64,000 nucleotides of DNA from Candidatus Alistipes faecavium (GTDB lineage: Bacteria; Bacteroidota; Bacteroidia; Bacteroidales; Rikenellaceae), in NCBI GenBank assembly GCA_019118605.1, contig DWYP01000010.1, positions 1-64,000 of the forward strand, written 5' to 3'. The notes under the pieces were generated by a model. It saw only the letters and a list, made by a program, of their open reading frames with translations, searched no databases and was not told the DNA's origin. The translations under genes were made by a program, and so were the position numbers. Position 1 is the first letter of the stretch, and each line of letters begins with the position of its first letter. Below are positions 7,913 to 18,251 of the stretch, one piece after another.

Positions 7913-10129
7913 TCAGTTGATCATGCGTTTGACACTCTCTATGCCCTTGATCTGGCGCAGTTTGTCCATCAGGGCGTTCAGGCTCTCGGCGTCCTTGACG
8001 TAAAGGCTGACGCTGCCCTCGAATACGCCGTCGTGGCTGTGGATGTTCACCTCGCGGATATTGATGTTGAAGTCGGTGCTCACCGTGCGTGCGAGGTCGA
8101 GCAGGAGGCCCTGGCGGTCTATTCCGCGCAACTCGGTGGCCACGAGGTACGACATGGCCTTGTGCTGCGACCACTTGATCTCCTCCTTGACGATGTTTTT
8201 TCCGTATTGTGCGGCCAGGCGGTTCAGTTCGTCGCACGTGGCCTTGTGGACGATGATGTTTCCCGTCGCGGGGTCATGGTATCCGATGACCTTGTCTCCG
8301 GGAATGGGCTTGCAGCACTCGGCGATGACGAACTGCGGCTCCGCGGCGGGAGAGTCGGCTGCCGGGGCGATGTCGCCGGGTGCGGAGTCGTCGCCCTCCT
8401 CCTCCTCTTTTTGGGGGATGAAGAGTGTCCAGAACTTCAGGATCTTGCTTTTGGAGTTGACCTTGAGGGCCTTGTCGAGGTTGTCGAGCGAGACGATGCC
8501 GGCTCCGATCTTGCTGTAGAGCTCCTCCTTGTTGTTGCTGTCGTAGATGGGTATGATCTTGCGCAGGACGCGTCCGCTGAGCTTGACATTCAGCGACTTC
8601 ATCTTCTCGTCGAGCATCTGCATGCCGCGTTCGATGTTGTTCTGCCGCTCGCGCTTGAGGAAACTCTTGATCGCCTGCTTGGCCTTTGCCGTGGTGACGA
8701 TGTCGAGCCATTCGGGCTTCGGGCGCGCGTTGTCGGCGGTGATGATCTCGATCTGGTCTCCGCTGTTGATCTGCGTGGTGATGGGCTCGAGCTTGTGGTT
8801 GATCTTTGCGCTGATGGCGTTGTTTCCGATCTTCGAGTGGATGTCGTACGCGAAGTCGAGGGCCGTAGCGCCGTAAGGCATCTTCCGGACTTCGCCCTTC
8901 GGTGTAAACACCACGATTTCAGACGTATAGAGCGATAGCTTGAAGTTATCCAGGAAGTCCACGGCATTCTCCGTCGGGCTGTTCAGCGCCGCGCGGATCT
9001 GCTTGAGCCACTTGTCGAATTCGTCCTCGTCCTGCGAGATGGTGGCATGCTTGTATTTCCAGTGTGCGGCGAATCCGCGCTCGGCGATATCTTCCATGCG
9101 CTGCGTGCGGATCTGCACCTCGACCCAGACTCCGTCGGGCCCCATGACCGTCGAATGCAGGGCCTCGTACCCGTTGGCCTTGGGCATCGAGATCCAGTCC
9201 CGCAGCCGGTCGGGCTTCGGGGTGTAGATGTCGGTGATCGTCGAATAGATCTGCCAGCACTGGGTCTTTTCGGATGGGAACGGCAGGGGCTTGAAGACGA
9301 TGCGTATGGCAAACAGGTCGTAGATCTCCTCGAAGGGTATCTGCTTGCGCTGCATCTTGCTCCAGATCGAATAGACGCTCTTCACACGCCCGGAGATCTC
9401 GTAGTTGAAATTGTCGCGGTTGAGCGCGGCGATGATCGGGGCGTTGAACTTGTCGATGAACTCCCGGCGTGAGGCCTCGCTCTCCTGGAGTTTCTGCGTG
9501 ATCTCGGCGTACTGCTGCGGGAAGCGGTACTTCATGCAGAGATCCTCCAGTTCGCTCTTGATCGAATAGAGGCCGAGACGGTACGCCAGCGGCGCAAAGA
9601 GGTAGATGGTCTCCCCTGTGATCTTGATCTGCTTGTTCAGGGGCATGGCGCCGAGCGTGCGCATGTTGTGGAGCCGGTCGGCGATCTTGATGAGGATCAC
9701 GCGCACGTCGTCCGAAAGGGTGAGCAGCACCTTGCGGAAATACTCCGCCTGCTCGGAGGTGTCGGCGTTGAAGACCCCGGACATCTTCGTGAGGCCGTCG
9801 ACCATCGAGGCGATCTTGGGCCCGAAGATTCGCTCCATGTCCTCGACGGTGTATTCGGTGTCCTCGACGACGTCGTGGAGCAGGGCTGCGACGACCGACT
9901 TGACGCCGAGCCCGATCTCCTCGATGACGATCTTTGCTACTGCAATAGGATGCAGGAGGTAAGGCTCGCCGGACCGGCGCCTCACCCCCTCGTGGGCCTC
10001 TTTGGCCAGGAAAAATGCCCGTTTTATCAGGTTCCAGTCCTCGTCGTTCTTGCAGATCTTGGTGCACGACAGCAGGAGGTCGTCCCATTTTTCCTTTATC
10101 AAGGCTTCATCCTCGGCAGTATATCCCAT
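7913..10129 (-). CDS. rel: Bifunctional (p)ppGpp synthetase/hydrolase (RelA/SpoT family)
   Basis: HD domain (HDVVEDTEYT), synthetase domain, TGS domain (VFTPKGEVRKMPYGATALDFAYDIHSKIG) and ACT domain. Confidence 0.97.
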   Translation of the reverse strand: MGYTAEDEALIKEKWDDLLLSCTKICKNDEDWNLIKRAFFLAKEAHEGVRRRSGEPYLLHPIAVAKIVIEEIGLGVKSVVAALLHDVVEDTEYTVEDMERIFGPKIASMVDGLTKMSGVFNADTSEQAEYFRKVLLTLSDDVRVILIKIADRLHNMRTLGAMPLNKQIKITGETIYLFAPLAYRLGLYSIKSELEDLCMKYRFPQQYAEITQKLQESEASRREFIDKFNAPIIAALNRDNFNYEISGRVKSVYSIWSKMQRKQIPFEEIYDLFAIRIVFKPLPFPSEKTQCWQIYSTITDIYTPKPDRLRDWISMPKANGYEALHSTVMGPDGVWVEVQIRTQRMEDIAERGFAAHWKYKHATISQDEDEFDKWLKQIRAALNSPTENAVDFLDNFKLSLYTSEIVVFTPKGEVRKMPYGATALDFAYDIHSKIGNNAISAKINHKLEPITTQINSGDQIEIITADNARPKPEWLDIVTTAKAKQAIKSFLKRERQNNIERGMQMLDEKMKSLNVKLSGRVLRKIIPIYDSNNKEELYSKIGAGIVSLDNLDKALKVNSKSKILKFWTLFIPQKEEEEGDDSAPGDIAPAADSPAAEPQFVIAECCKPIPGDKVIGYHDPATGNIIVHKATCDELNRLAAQYGKNIVKEEIKWSQHKAMSYLVATELRGIDRQGLLLDLARTVSTDFNINIREVNIHSHDGVFEGSVSLYVKDAESLNALMDKLRQIKGIESVKRMIN

Positions 10130-10134
10130 AGGCG

Positions 10135-11151
10135 TTACTCCTTAATCGGGTTTTTGAGCGCTTCGCGGACCTTCGCTTCGATTTCCGCGGCGAGTGCCTC
10201 GTTGTTTTTCAGCAGCTCCTTCACGGCGTCGCGTCCCTGACCGATCTTCTGGTCGCCGTATGAGAACCACGACCCGGCCTTCTTGATGATTCCGTAGTCG
10301 ACGCCCAGGTCGATGATTTCGCCGATCTTGGAGATGCCTTCGCCGAACATGATGTCGAACTCCGCGCGTTTGAACGGGGGTGCGACCTTGTTCTTCACGA
10401 CCTTGACTTTCGTGCGGGTTCCGAGCTGCTCGTCGCCGTCCTTGATGACCGAGACGCGTCGGATGTCGATGCGCACCGAGGCGTAGAACTTCAGGGCGTT
10501 TCCTCCGGTTGTGGTTTCGGGGTTTCCGTAGACGATTCCGATCTTGTCGCGGAGCTGGTTGATGAAGATGCAGACGGTCTTGGTCTTGGAGATGCTCGAG
10601 GTGAGCTTGCGCAGGGCCTGCGACATGAGGCGGGCCTGGAGTCCCATCTTCGCGTCGCCCATTTCGCCTTCGATCTCGGCCTTGGGGGTCAGGGCGGCCA
10701 CCGAGTCGATGACGATGATGTCGATGGCGCTCGAGCGGATCAGGGAGTCTGCGATTTCGAGAGCCTGCTCGCCGTTGTCGGGCTGTGAGATCAGGAGGTT
10801 GTCGACATCTACGCCGAGTTTCTGTGCGTAGAAGCTGTCGAAGGCGTGCTCGGCGTCGATGAAGGCCGCGATTCCTCCGGCCTTCTGGGCCTCGGCGATG
10901 GCGTGGATTGCCAGGGTGGTCTTACCCGACGACTCGGGGCCGTAAATCTCGATGACGCGCCCCTTGGGATACCCTCCGACCCCGAGTGCCATGTCGAGGG
11001 TGATCGATCCGGTGGGGATTACGGGGATGTCGTTGACCTCCGCGCTGTTCATGCGCATGATCGACCCTTTGCCGAAATCCTTTTCTATTTTTTGCATGAC
11101 GGCGTCCAAGACCTTGAGCTTGTCCGCGTTTACCTGTACTTTTTCTGCCAT
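10135..11151 (-). CDS. recA: Recombinase RecA
   Basis: [10 protein letters not shown] Walker [33 protein letters not shown]. Confidence 0.99.
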   Translation of the reverse strand: MAEKVQVNADKLKVLDAVMQKIEKDFGKGSIMRMNSAEVNDIPVIPTGSITLDMALGVGGYPKGRVIEIYGPESSGKTTLAIHAIAEAQKAGGIAAFIDAEHAFDSFYAQKLGVDVDNLLISQPDNGEQALEIADSLIRSSAIDIIVIDSVAALTPKAEIEGEMGDAKMGLQARLMSQALRKLTSSISKTKTVCIFINQLRDKIGIVYGNPETTTGGNALKFYASVRIDIRRVSVIKDGDEQLGTRTKVKVVKNKVAPPFKRAEFDIMFGEGISKIGEIIDLGVDYGIIKKAGSWFSYGDQKIGQGRDAVKELLKNNEALAAEIEAKVREALKNPIKE

Positions 11152-11214
11152 ATTTCTCTTTTGTTGTTGTCCCGGCTTGTCCGGGTTTGTGTTCGTTTTG
11201 TTGTCTTTCGTCTC

Positions 11215-11766
11215 TTATCGGTTCGCCCGGCGCATCCGGTCGAGGGCCCGCTGCTGATCCGTGCGCTTGTCGGCCCGGGCATCCCGGCGCATCGGGAAGG
11301 AGAGGTTGCGGGCATCCAGCTCCCGGTCCGGATAGGGACTCCAGTTGCCGTTGTTTCCGACGCTGAACCTCCAGTCCCCGACCTCCACCGACGGATCCTG
11401 GGGCTTCGAGCTCCGGGGCGCCTGCTGCGCGGCCTCCATCGTCTGACGGATGGCCCGTTCACGCAGGGTGCGGCGGATGCGCATGCGGGCCTGGAGGATC
11501 GGGTCGCTCTGCTCGCGGATCAGCGGCAGGTACTCCTCCACGGAGGGCAGGCGGAGTTCCATCTCCCCTGCCGCGTCGTGCGCCATCTCCCCGAGCGGGG
11601 CCGATGCTTCGAGTCCCCGGGGGTTGTCCGGGAGCTCCTGCGCCCGGGCCGGGAGAGCGCCGCCCGCGGCTCCGAGGAGCAGCAGCCCCGCTGCGAGCGC
11701 TCCGGACTTCCGGAACCCCGCACCCGTGCGGCGGCGGGAGGCTGAACGGTCGGACGGTGCTTTCAT
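11215..11766 (-). CDS. Hypothetical secreted protein
   Basis: MKAPSDRSASRRRTGAGFRKSGALAAGLLLLGAAGGALPARA signal peptide. Confidence 0.65.
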   Translation of the reverse strand: MKAPSDRSASRRRTGAGFRKSGALAAGLLLLGAAGGALPARAQELPDNPRGLEASAPLGEMAHDAAGEMELRLPSVEEYLPLIREQSDPILQARMRIRRTLRERAIRQTMEAAQQAPRSSKPQDPSVEVGDWRFSVGNNGNWSPYPDRELDARNLSFPMRRDARADKRTDQQRALDRMRRANR

Positions 11767-11794
11767 TTCCGTTTCGGGTTGCTTGTTTCTTGTG

Positions 11795-12259
11795 CTACTC
11801 CTTATAGGCGTCGGCAATCTGGCGGTAGTGGTTTTTGGTGTCCACCTTGCGGAAGATCTTCTCGATGCGGCCTTCGGCGTCGAGGACGAAGGTCGTGCGC
11901 ACGACGCCCATGTATTTGCGTCCGTACATCGATTTCTCGGCCCATACGCCGAAAGCCTCGCATACCGAGTGGTCGGTGTCGGCCAGCAGGGTGAAGTTCA
12001 GCTCGTGCTTCGCGCAGAAACTGCGGTGGGAGCTTTCGCTGTCGGGGCTCACGCCCACGATGCGGAAACCCATGCGTGCGAGCTCGTCCTTTCCGTCGCG
12101 AAGGCTCTTTGCCTCGAGCGTGCATCCCGAGGTGTTGTCCTTGGGATAGAAGTAGAGGATCGTGCGCTGTCCGCGGAGGTCGGTGCTCGCAAAGGGCTCA
12201 CCGTCCTGGGTGGTCGAGCGGAATTCGGGAGCCCTGTCCCCTTCCTGCAACTGTGCCAT
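11795..12259 (-). CDS. bcp: Thioredoxin-dependent thiol peroxidase (Bcp/PrxQ)
   Basis: FYPKDNTSGCTLEAKSLRDG peroxidatic Cys context. Confidence 0.93.
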   Translation of the reverse strand: MAQLQEGDRAPEFRSTTQDGEPFASTDLRGQRTILYFYPKDNTSGCTLEAKSLRDGKDELARMGFRIVGVSPDSESSHRSFCAKHELNFTLLADTDHSVCEAFGVWAEKSMYGRKYMGVVRTTFVLDAEGRIEKIFRKVDTKNHYRQIADAYKE

Positions 12260-12342
12260 AACGTTCCGATAAGTCGATAATACTTTTCAAAGATAGTAAA
12301 AATCCCGATATGTCTGACGATTCCCGGACACTTTTTTGCCGC

Positions 12343-12555
12343 CTAATCCCACTGGTATGTCACTTCGATCTGCTCGTTGAACTCCTCCTGCGAGGGGTTT
12401 ATCCGGCGGCGGCATGCCGGGCATCGGATGACGGTCTGGGTTTCGACATACTCTCCGCATCCCACGCACATGGGCAGGATGCCGTATCCGGGCTGCATGT
12501 AGTGGTCGAACTGCGCACCGCAGTGCTTGCATCTGATCTTGTAGGCTGTTCCCAT
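12343..12555 (-). CDS. Small zinc-ribbon protein
   Basis: CKHCGAQF...CVGCGEYV...CPACRR. Confidence 0.75.
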   Translation of the reverse strand: MGTAYKIRCKHCGAQFDHYMQPGYGILPMCVGCGEYVETQTVIRCPACRRRINPSQEEFNEQIEVTYQWD

Positions 12556-12669
12556 AGCTGTACGTTTTTATTGGTTCACACTGCAAAGGAACGGCGCCGC
12601 AGTGACAACTTGTGACACCACAAAAAAAAGATCGCACGCAACGGGAAAATTATTATGCGGCGGGGCGCG

Positions 12670-13890
12670 TTACTTCCTGACCCAGCGGTTCAGATGGTTG
12701 GAAGGAGTGGAGAGCACGAACTTGAAGAACCCCGTGTCGGGCATGCGCGCACCCTCCACGCGGAAACTTTCGTCGGAGGCCGGGACACGCCCGAGCTCGA
12801 TCCAGCACTCCTTGCCCCCGGTGCGGAAGAGGTTGTCGGCGGCCCCCCATACGGTGACCTCCGCCCCGGGATTCAGACACTCCCACGTGAGGATGATGTC
12901 GTCGTCATAGGGCATGCTCCCCATGCAGGCGATGTCCACCTGCCCGATGAACGGCATGCCGTCCTGCTCCCAGAGGACGTCGCGCGGGACGTCGAACCCC
13001 ATGAAGCGGCAGATCGAGGGCGCAATATCGGTGATGGCCAGCCCGGGGCTGTGGAAATGGCTGTTCACGGGGCGGTTCGTCGCCACCCAGGTGGTTCTTT
13101 CGCGCGCCGACTGCCCGCCGTGACCGTATCCGTTCTCCGTGCGTCCGTGGTCGGTCGTGACCACCACCATCCACTCCTCGTCGAAGTGCTCCTCACGGTA
13201 GCGGACAGCCTCCCAGATTTCTCCGATCTGCCGGTCGGCCTTCAGGGTGTATTCGTCGAAGAAGGCGCCGTTTCCCTCGAAATGCCCGGCGTCGTCGGTG
13301 TACCACAGATAGACCCAGCTCAGGTCGGGGGCGTCGTTCGCAATCCCCCGGGCGGCTTCGCGGGCGACGTGCTCGTCGATGTCGAAGATCTGCAGATCCT
13401 TCTCCCGCTTCGGGAAGCGCACGGTGTCGAGCTCGTAGCCGTCGCACACGAAGTCGATCTTCAGGTGCCCGGTCTCGGGCTTTCCCTCGCCGAGCAGCAC
13501 CGTGCGGTTGTCGGTCCAGCTCGAATAGAGTGCCGTGCGGAACTCCTTCGGCTGCTCCTTGGCGATGCGGAAGATCGTCCAGTAGTTGTAGTTGGGCTTC
13601 AGGTCGGAGTTCCCGTCGACGTTGTGCTTGTTCATCCATGTGGCCGTCAGGAGGTTCGTGTACCCGATGGCCGAGATGGTCGGGGTCTGCGAATAGCCTC
13701 CCACCTCGCCGCCCGTATAGGCGCGTGCGTAGGCGCCGCGTGCGGCGATTTCGTCGATCGCGGGGGTGTGCAGGCGTTCGATCATGTCGGCCGGGACGCC
13801 GTCGACGATGATGAATACGGCCTTTCGGGTTTGGGCGGAGGCCGCTCCGGCCAGGAGCAGGCAGAGCAGAGCAAGGATTCTTGTTTTCAT
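12670..13890 (-). CDS. Alkaline phosphatase family / nucleotide pyrophosphatase-type sulfatase-fold protein
   Basis: KAVFIIVDGVPADMIERLHTPAIDEIAARGAY; WMVVVTTDHGRTENGYGHGGQS. Confidence 0.9.
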   Translation of the reverse strand: MKTRILALLCLLLAGAASAQTRKAVFIIVDGVPADMIERLHTPAIDEIAARGAYARAYTGGEVGGYSQTPTISAIGYTNLLTATWMNKHNVDGNSDLKPNYNYWTIFRIAKEQPKEFRTALYSSWTDNRTVLLGEGKPETGHLKIDFVCDGYELDTVRFPKREKDLQIFDIDEHVAREAARGIANDAPDLSWVYLWYTDDAGHFEGNGAFFDEYTLKADRQIGEIWEAVRYREEHFDEEWMVVVTTDHGRTENGYGHGGQSARERTTWVATNRPVNSHFHSPGLAITDIAPSICRFMGFDVPRDVLWEQDGMPFIGQVDIACMGSMPYDDDIILTWECLNPGAEVTVWGAADNLFRTGGKECWIELGRVPASDESFRVEGARMPDTGFFKFVLSTPSNHLNRWVRK

Positions 13891-13944
13891 GCGGTTGCAG
13901 TTTGGGTCGTGTCGAAAAGATGTTGCGAAGGTCTTCTGGGCGGG

Positions 13945-14490
13945 TCAGTTTCCGATGGGCCGCAGCTCCCCGGTCGTGGAGTCCATGATGTATCCCTTGA
14001 CGACGATGTCGTCGGGGACGAGCGGATGGTTGCGCACCAGGTCGACCGTCTCGAGGACGGCGGCTTCGGTGTCGTCGAACCCGTGGAGCCATTGGTCGAG
14101 GTCGATGCCGCAGTGCTTCATCAGCGAGATGTGCTGCTCGGGGATGCCGCGCTGCTTCATCAGGCGCTGCATCTCGGCGCTGTCCATCCCCTGCACGCCG
14201 CAATGGGTGTGTCCGATGATCATCACCTCCACGACGCCCAGTTCGTAGATGGCCACCAGCAGGCTGCGCACCGTGCTGTCGAAGGGGTTCGTGATCGTGC
14301 CCCCGGCGTTCTTGATGATCTTCACGTCGCCGTTTTTGAATCCGAGGGCCGCGGGGAGCAGCTCCACCAGCCGCGTGTCCATGCACGTCACGATGGCGAT
14401 GCGCTTGTTGGGGTATTTGTCGGTGATGAAGCGCTCGTAGCCCTTCTCGGCCACGAAGCGGCGGTTGTATGCAAGAATCTCGTCAATCAT
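13945..14490 (-). CDS. Beta-carbonic anhydrase
   Basis: TCMDTRLVELLPAALGFKNGDVKIIKNAGG ... IIGHTHCGVQG. Confidence 0.93.
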   Translation of the reverse strand: MIDEILAYNRRFVAEKGYERFITDKYPNKRIAIVTCMDTRLVELLPAALGFKNGDVKIIKNAGGTITNPFDSTVRSLLVAIYELGVVEVMIIGHTHCGVQGMDSAEMQRLMKQRGIPEQHISLMKHCGIDLDQWLHGFDDTEAAVLETVDLVRNHPLVPDDIVVKGYIMDSTTGELRPIGN

Positions 14491-14511
14491 GTTCCGTTGT
14501 TTTTAAGGGTT

Positions 14512-15408
14512 TTATTTCAGGTTTTCGGCAATATATGCGCGGATGTATTCGGTCAGCTCGGGACACTCCGCGATGCGGATGTCGTCGAGCAGCCCCACGA
14601 CGAAACGCCCCACGCCGGCCATCGAGGCCACCTCGGTGTCGAGCACCCAGCGGCCGTGCCCCAGCGGGCGGACGTCGCGCTCGGCGAGCGGATACTCCTC
14701 GCAGAGGAGGTTGTATGCCAGCAGCCCCATCTCGATCCGAACCCTGTGGCGCACTTCGCCGTGGATGCGGAAGGCGTCGATGAAACCTTCGCGGTGCGCG
14801 TCCCCGTGCTCCCAGGGAACGTCGGTCGGCACCACCTCGCCGATGCGCGCCGTCTTGAAGAGCTTGTTCGCACGGTCCTCGGTGTCGAAGCACCACACCT
14901 GCACGTAGTTGGTCGTGAAGGCGAAGGGCTCGACCCTCCGGTCGCGGACCTCTCCGCCGTGCGCCGACTGGTATCCGTGCAGGATGACCTGCCGCTGCTC
15001 CTCGATGGCCTCGACCAGGCGGCGGATGTTCGGGGCGTTTTTCCCGCGCACGACCGTGTCGGCGAGCGTGCGGTTGTCGTAAACCGAATAGAGTTTTCGC
15101 TTGAGGTTCTGCTTCAGGAGGTTCGTGTCGTCGATGTTCTCGATGGCGCTCTTCAGGATCACGGCCTCCTCCTCCGTAAAGTGCACCAGCTGGGAGATGT
15201 CGCGGAAATGGGGCGACTCCTTGTCGAGGCGGATACAGTCGCCCGACTTCTTGATGACGAATCCCGCTTCGCGGAAGGTGTCGATGTATCGGTAGACGGT
15301 GCGCCGCGACATGTCGAGGCGCTCGGCCAGCTGGTCGACGTTGTAGGTGGTGTTTGCCGTGAGCAGCTTCATGAGCCGCAGCAGGCGTTCGAGTTTCGGC
15401 TGGTCCAT
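14512..15408 (-). CDS. HTH/WYL-domain transcriptional regulator
   Basis: N-terminal DeoR-like HTH (LAERLDMSRRTVYRYIDTFREAGF) and C-terminal WYL-like region. Confidence 0.85.
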   Translation of the reverse strand: MDQPKLERLLRLMKLLTANTTYNVDQLAERLDMSRRTVYRYIDTFREAGFVIKKSGDCIRLDKESPHFRDISQLVHFTEEEAVILKSAIENIDDTNLLKQNLKRKLYSVYDNRTLADTVVRGKNAPNIRRLVEAIEEQRQVILHGYQSAHGGEVRDRRVEPFAFTTNYVQVWCFDTEDRANKLFKTARIGEVVPTDVPWEHGDAHREGFIDAFRIHGEVRHRVRIEMGLLAYNLLCEEYPLAERDVRPLGHGRWVLDTEVASMAGVGRFVVGLLDDIRIAECPELTEYIRAYIAENLK

Positions 15409-15424
15409 GGGTGGTGAGGCGGTT

Positions 15425-16489
15425 TTATTCCATGAGCAGTTGAGCGACTTTCCCGGCGAGGGCCTCGCCGCGAAGGTTCTTGGCGACGATCCTCCCGTCG
15501 CGGGCGTCGATCAGGAAGCAGGCGGGGATGCCGTCGAGCGCATAGTCGTTCCATGCCTCGGTTTCGCGCGGCGCGCGGCCGAATCCCTGATGAATCTGCG
15601 GCCACTCCATACCGTAGGTCTCGATGCACTCGCGCCAGCGTTCGGGCGAGGCGTCGAACGAGACGCCGAAGATCTCGAACCCTTTCGCGGCATATTTTTC
15701 GCGCAGCGCCGCGAGGTGGGGAAACTCCTCCCGGCACGGGCCGCACCACAGGGCCCCGAAGTCGAGCAGCACGTAACGGCATCCCGGGCGGCGGATCACT
15801 TCGCCGAGCGAGAGCGTGTCGCCGCGGGGTGTCTGTCCGGAGATGTCGACACAGGGCCTGCCGATGTCGGTGCGCATCCGGGCGATGCGCGAGCGCAGTT
15901 CGCACAGCCCGGGATGCCGCTGCATTGCCTCGGGGAAGGAGTCCAGCAACGCCGAAACCTCCTCTCCCGATTTCTCCTGCAGCTCCATGTCGAGGAGCGT
16001 CAGGGCCAGGGCGCTGCGGTTCCCGAGCACGATGGCGCGCAACAGGCTGTCGCGGGCCTCGGCGCGGCGGAGCGCCGGGCGGCCGCTGGCCTCGATCTCG
16101 GCGATCCTTCGCGGCAGGTCGTTGTAAAGGTCGTTCTGGGGCGTTCCGGCGAGCAGGAAGACTCCCTCGCCGCGTTTCTCGACGACGATCTCGCCCGATT
16201 CGAGGATGAAGTCCGAGGCGCTGATCTGCACGCCTTCGGCTCCGCGCCCCATATAAAGGTAGGCGCTGACCGGATAGGGATAGCGGCCCTTCATCGTGAA
16301 GGCGTGGTTCTCGATCCGAGCCGAGTCGATGATCTCTTCGTCTGCGGAGGCAAAGGAGAGCACATACATCCACCGCCCGTCGACGAACGATGGATCCTGC
16401 CCCTGAATGGTATAGGAGATTGAGGAGTCGGTGACGCATCCGACCGTCAGCGCGGCGGATGCCAGGGCGGAGGCAAGCGGAATTTTCAT
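15425..16489 (-). CDS. TlpA-family thioredoxin-like (AhpC/TSA) protein with N-terminal DUF4369-like domain
   Basis: LDFGALWCGPCREEFPHLAALREKY CxxC; lipobox-like N-terminus. Confidence 0.88.
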   Translation of the reverse strand: MKIPLASALASAALTVGCVTDSSISYTIQGQDPSFVDGRWMYVLSFASADEEIIDSARIENHAFTMKGRYPYPVSAYLYMGRGAEGVQISASDFILESGEIVVEKRGEGVFLLAGTPQNDLYNDLPRRIAEIEASGRPALRRAEARDSLLRAIVLGNRSALALTLLDMELQEKSGEEVSALLDSFPEAMQRHPGLCELRSRIARMRTDIGRPCVDISGQTPRGDTLSLGEVIRRPGCRYVLLDFGALWCGPCREEFPHLAALREKYAAKGFEIFGVSFDASPERWRECIETYGMEWPQIHQGFGRAPRETEAWNDYALDGIPACFLIDARDGRIVAKNLRGEALAGKVAQLLME

Positions 16490-16535
16490 CCTGTTGCTAC
16501 GTTTTTGGGGTTCTGTGCAGGCAAAGATACGAAAA

Positions 16536-16565
16536 AAAGTCGTGACAGGGTTCTGTCACGACTTT
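16536..16565 (-). terminator. dnaA terminator whose T-tract abuts the next promoter (CAAAGATA = TATCTTTG on minus strand, 16522-16529)
   Basis: AAAGTCGTGACAG-GGTT-CTGTCACGACTTT; minus strand then reads TTTTTTTCGTATCTTTG. Confidence 0.85.
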
Positions 16566-16612
16566 GCGGTGGCGGATATTTCACGGCGGCATTCACTCCC
16601 GCCGTACCCTGG

Positions 16613-18025
16613 CTATTGGGCCAGTACGCGCTTCTCGATCTCCTCGACCTGGCGGCGGAAGGCCTTGTCGGTCTCCAGGAGGTTCGAGACGGCCTTGCAG
16701 GAGTGCAGCACCGTGGCGTGGTTGCGGCCTCCGATGGCGGCTCCGATGGTCGTCAGGGGCGCCTTGGTGTGCTGCTTGGCCAGATACATGGCGATCTGCC
16801 GGGCCTGGGCGATCTCACGCGTGCGCTCCGAGGAGTTGAACCGCGCGAAATCGAGGTTCAGGTAGTCGCAGACGACCTGGATGATATGGTCGATGGTGAT
16901 CTCCTTCTGGTAGAGTTTCACGTAGACCTTGAGGATCTCCTTGGCGAGCGACGTGGTGATCTTGCGTCCGAGGAACGAGGCGTTTGCCACCAGCGAGGAG
17001 AGCGCACCCTCGATTTCGCGGACGTTTGCCGAGATGTTGTCGGCCAGGTAGATGACAACTTCGTCCGAGATCTCGGCCTTGAGCTTCTGGGCCTTGGCGC
17101 GGATGATCTTGATCTTGGTCTCGTAGTCCGGGGTGTCGAGGCGCGCCGAGAGCCCCCACTTGAAGCGGGTGAGCAGGCGCTGCTCGATGTCCTTCAGCTC
17201 CACGGGGGGCTTGTCGGAGGTGAGCACGAGCTGCTTTCCGGCCAGCTGCAGGTGGTTGAAGATGTTGAAGAAGGCGTTCTGCGTGCCGGGCTTTCCGGTG
17301 AGCTCCTGGATGTCGTCGATAATCAGCACGTCGACCATCTGGTAGAAGTGGATGAAATCGGGGATCTCACCGTTCTTGAAGGCGGTCTGGAACTGTGCCT
17401 GGAACTTGTTCATCGAGACGTAGAGCACCTGCAGCTCCGGGTGGCGGGACTGCACCTCGTGGCCTATCGACTGCACGATATGGGTCTTCCCGAGCCCCGA
17501 ATCGCCATATATATATAGGGGATTGAAGGGGGTGTTCCCGGGATCGACGGCGACGGACATTCCGGCCGAGCGGGCCAGGCGGTTGCATTCGCCCTCGATG
17601 AAGGTCGCGAACGTAAGGTTCGGGTTCAGCTGCGCATCGATAATGATCTTCTTCAGGCCGGGAATGACAAAAGGATTTTTTATATTTGCCGTGTTGGTCT
17701 GGGTGCTGAACCGCGAGATGGCCGTCGTGTCGGCGTCGGAGGCTACGGGAACGCTCTGCGCCGCGGCGCGCGGCACGGCGTAGTGGAGCCGTGTCTGCTG
17801 TCCGTATAGCTGCGAGATGATCGGTTTGAGGAACGGGATGTAGTTCTTCTCGATCTGGCGGACGTAGCTTTCGTTGGGGACCTTCAACCGCAGGGTCGTG
17901 CCGTCGAATTCGAGCGGGACGATGGGCTGGAACCACTTGCGGAACTCCTCTTCGGAGGTCTGGGCCTTGATGCGGTCCAGGCAGTGCTGCCACATATCGC
18001 CGTATGCCTGCTGGTTGTTGATCAT
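16613..18025 (-). CDS. dnaA: Chromosomal replication initiator DnaA
   Basis: IYGDSGLGKTHIVQSIGHEV; C-terminal GGRNHATVLHSC DnaA-box binding motif. Start MINNQQAYGDMWQHCL preferred. Confidence 0.98.
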   Translation of the reverse strand: MINNQQAYGDMWQHCLDRIKAQTSEEEFRKWFQPIVPLEFDGTTLRLKVPNESYVRQIEKNYIPFLKPIISQLYGQQTRLHYAVPRAAAQSVPVASDADTTAISRFSTQTNTANIKNPFVIPGLKKIIIDAQLNPNLTFATFIEGECNRLARSAGMSVAVDPGNTPFNPLYIYGDSGLGKTHIVQSIGHEVQSRHPELQVLYVSMNKFQAQFQTAFKNGEIPDFIHFYQMVDVLIIDDIQELTGKPGTQNAFFNIFNHLQLAGKQLVLTSDKPPVELKDIEQRLLTRFKWGLSARLDTPDYETKIKIIRAKAQKLKAEISDEVVIYLADNISANVREIEGALSSLVANASFLGRKITTSLAKEILKVYVKLYQKEITIDHIIQVVCDYLNLDFARFNSSERTREIAQARQIAMYLAKQHTKAPLTTIGAAIGGRNHATVLHSCKAVSNLLETDKAFRRQVEEIEKRVLAQ

Positions 18026-18060
18026 GATGGATTGAAGGGTTGCTTTTGATGACACAAAGT

Positions 18061-18069
18061 TGTGCATAA
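18061..18069 (-). promoter_or_regulatory. Perfect DnaA box upstream of dnaA
   Basis: TGTGCATAA = reverse complement of TTATGCACA (consensus TTATNCACA), next to an AT-rich stretch 18090-18250. Confidence 0.6.
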
Positions 18070-18251
18070 TTTTGCGAAAAGATTTTTGAAAAAGGGTTGC
18101 AAATCTCTTTTTTTTATATATAGAAAAACAACGGTTTTCGGCGTTCCGATTTTAACTCGTTGATATTGAATTATCGAATTTTATTTTTTATATTTGCATA
18201 TAAATATTTTGGTTTGGCACCAACATAAATTATAAATAAAACCGATGACTT

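Noticed and set aside
12655-15417. 920-aa plus-strand ORF
   Set aside because: Antisense to the phosphatase, carbonic anhydrase and WYL regulator, all of which have clear family motifs.
18026-18251. Full chromosomal origin between dnaA and the phospho-sugar mutase
   Set aside because: AT-rich with one perfect DnaA box, but no DnaA-box cluster and no clear strand-bias switch. GC-skew analysis of the whole chromosome would be needed.
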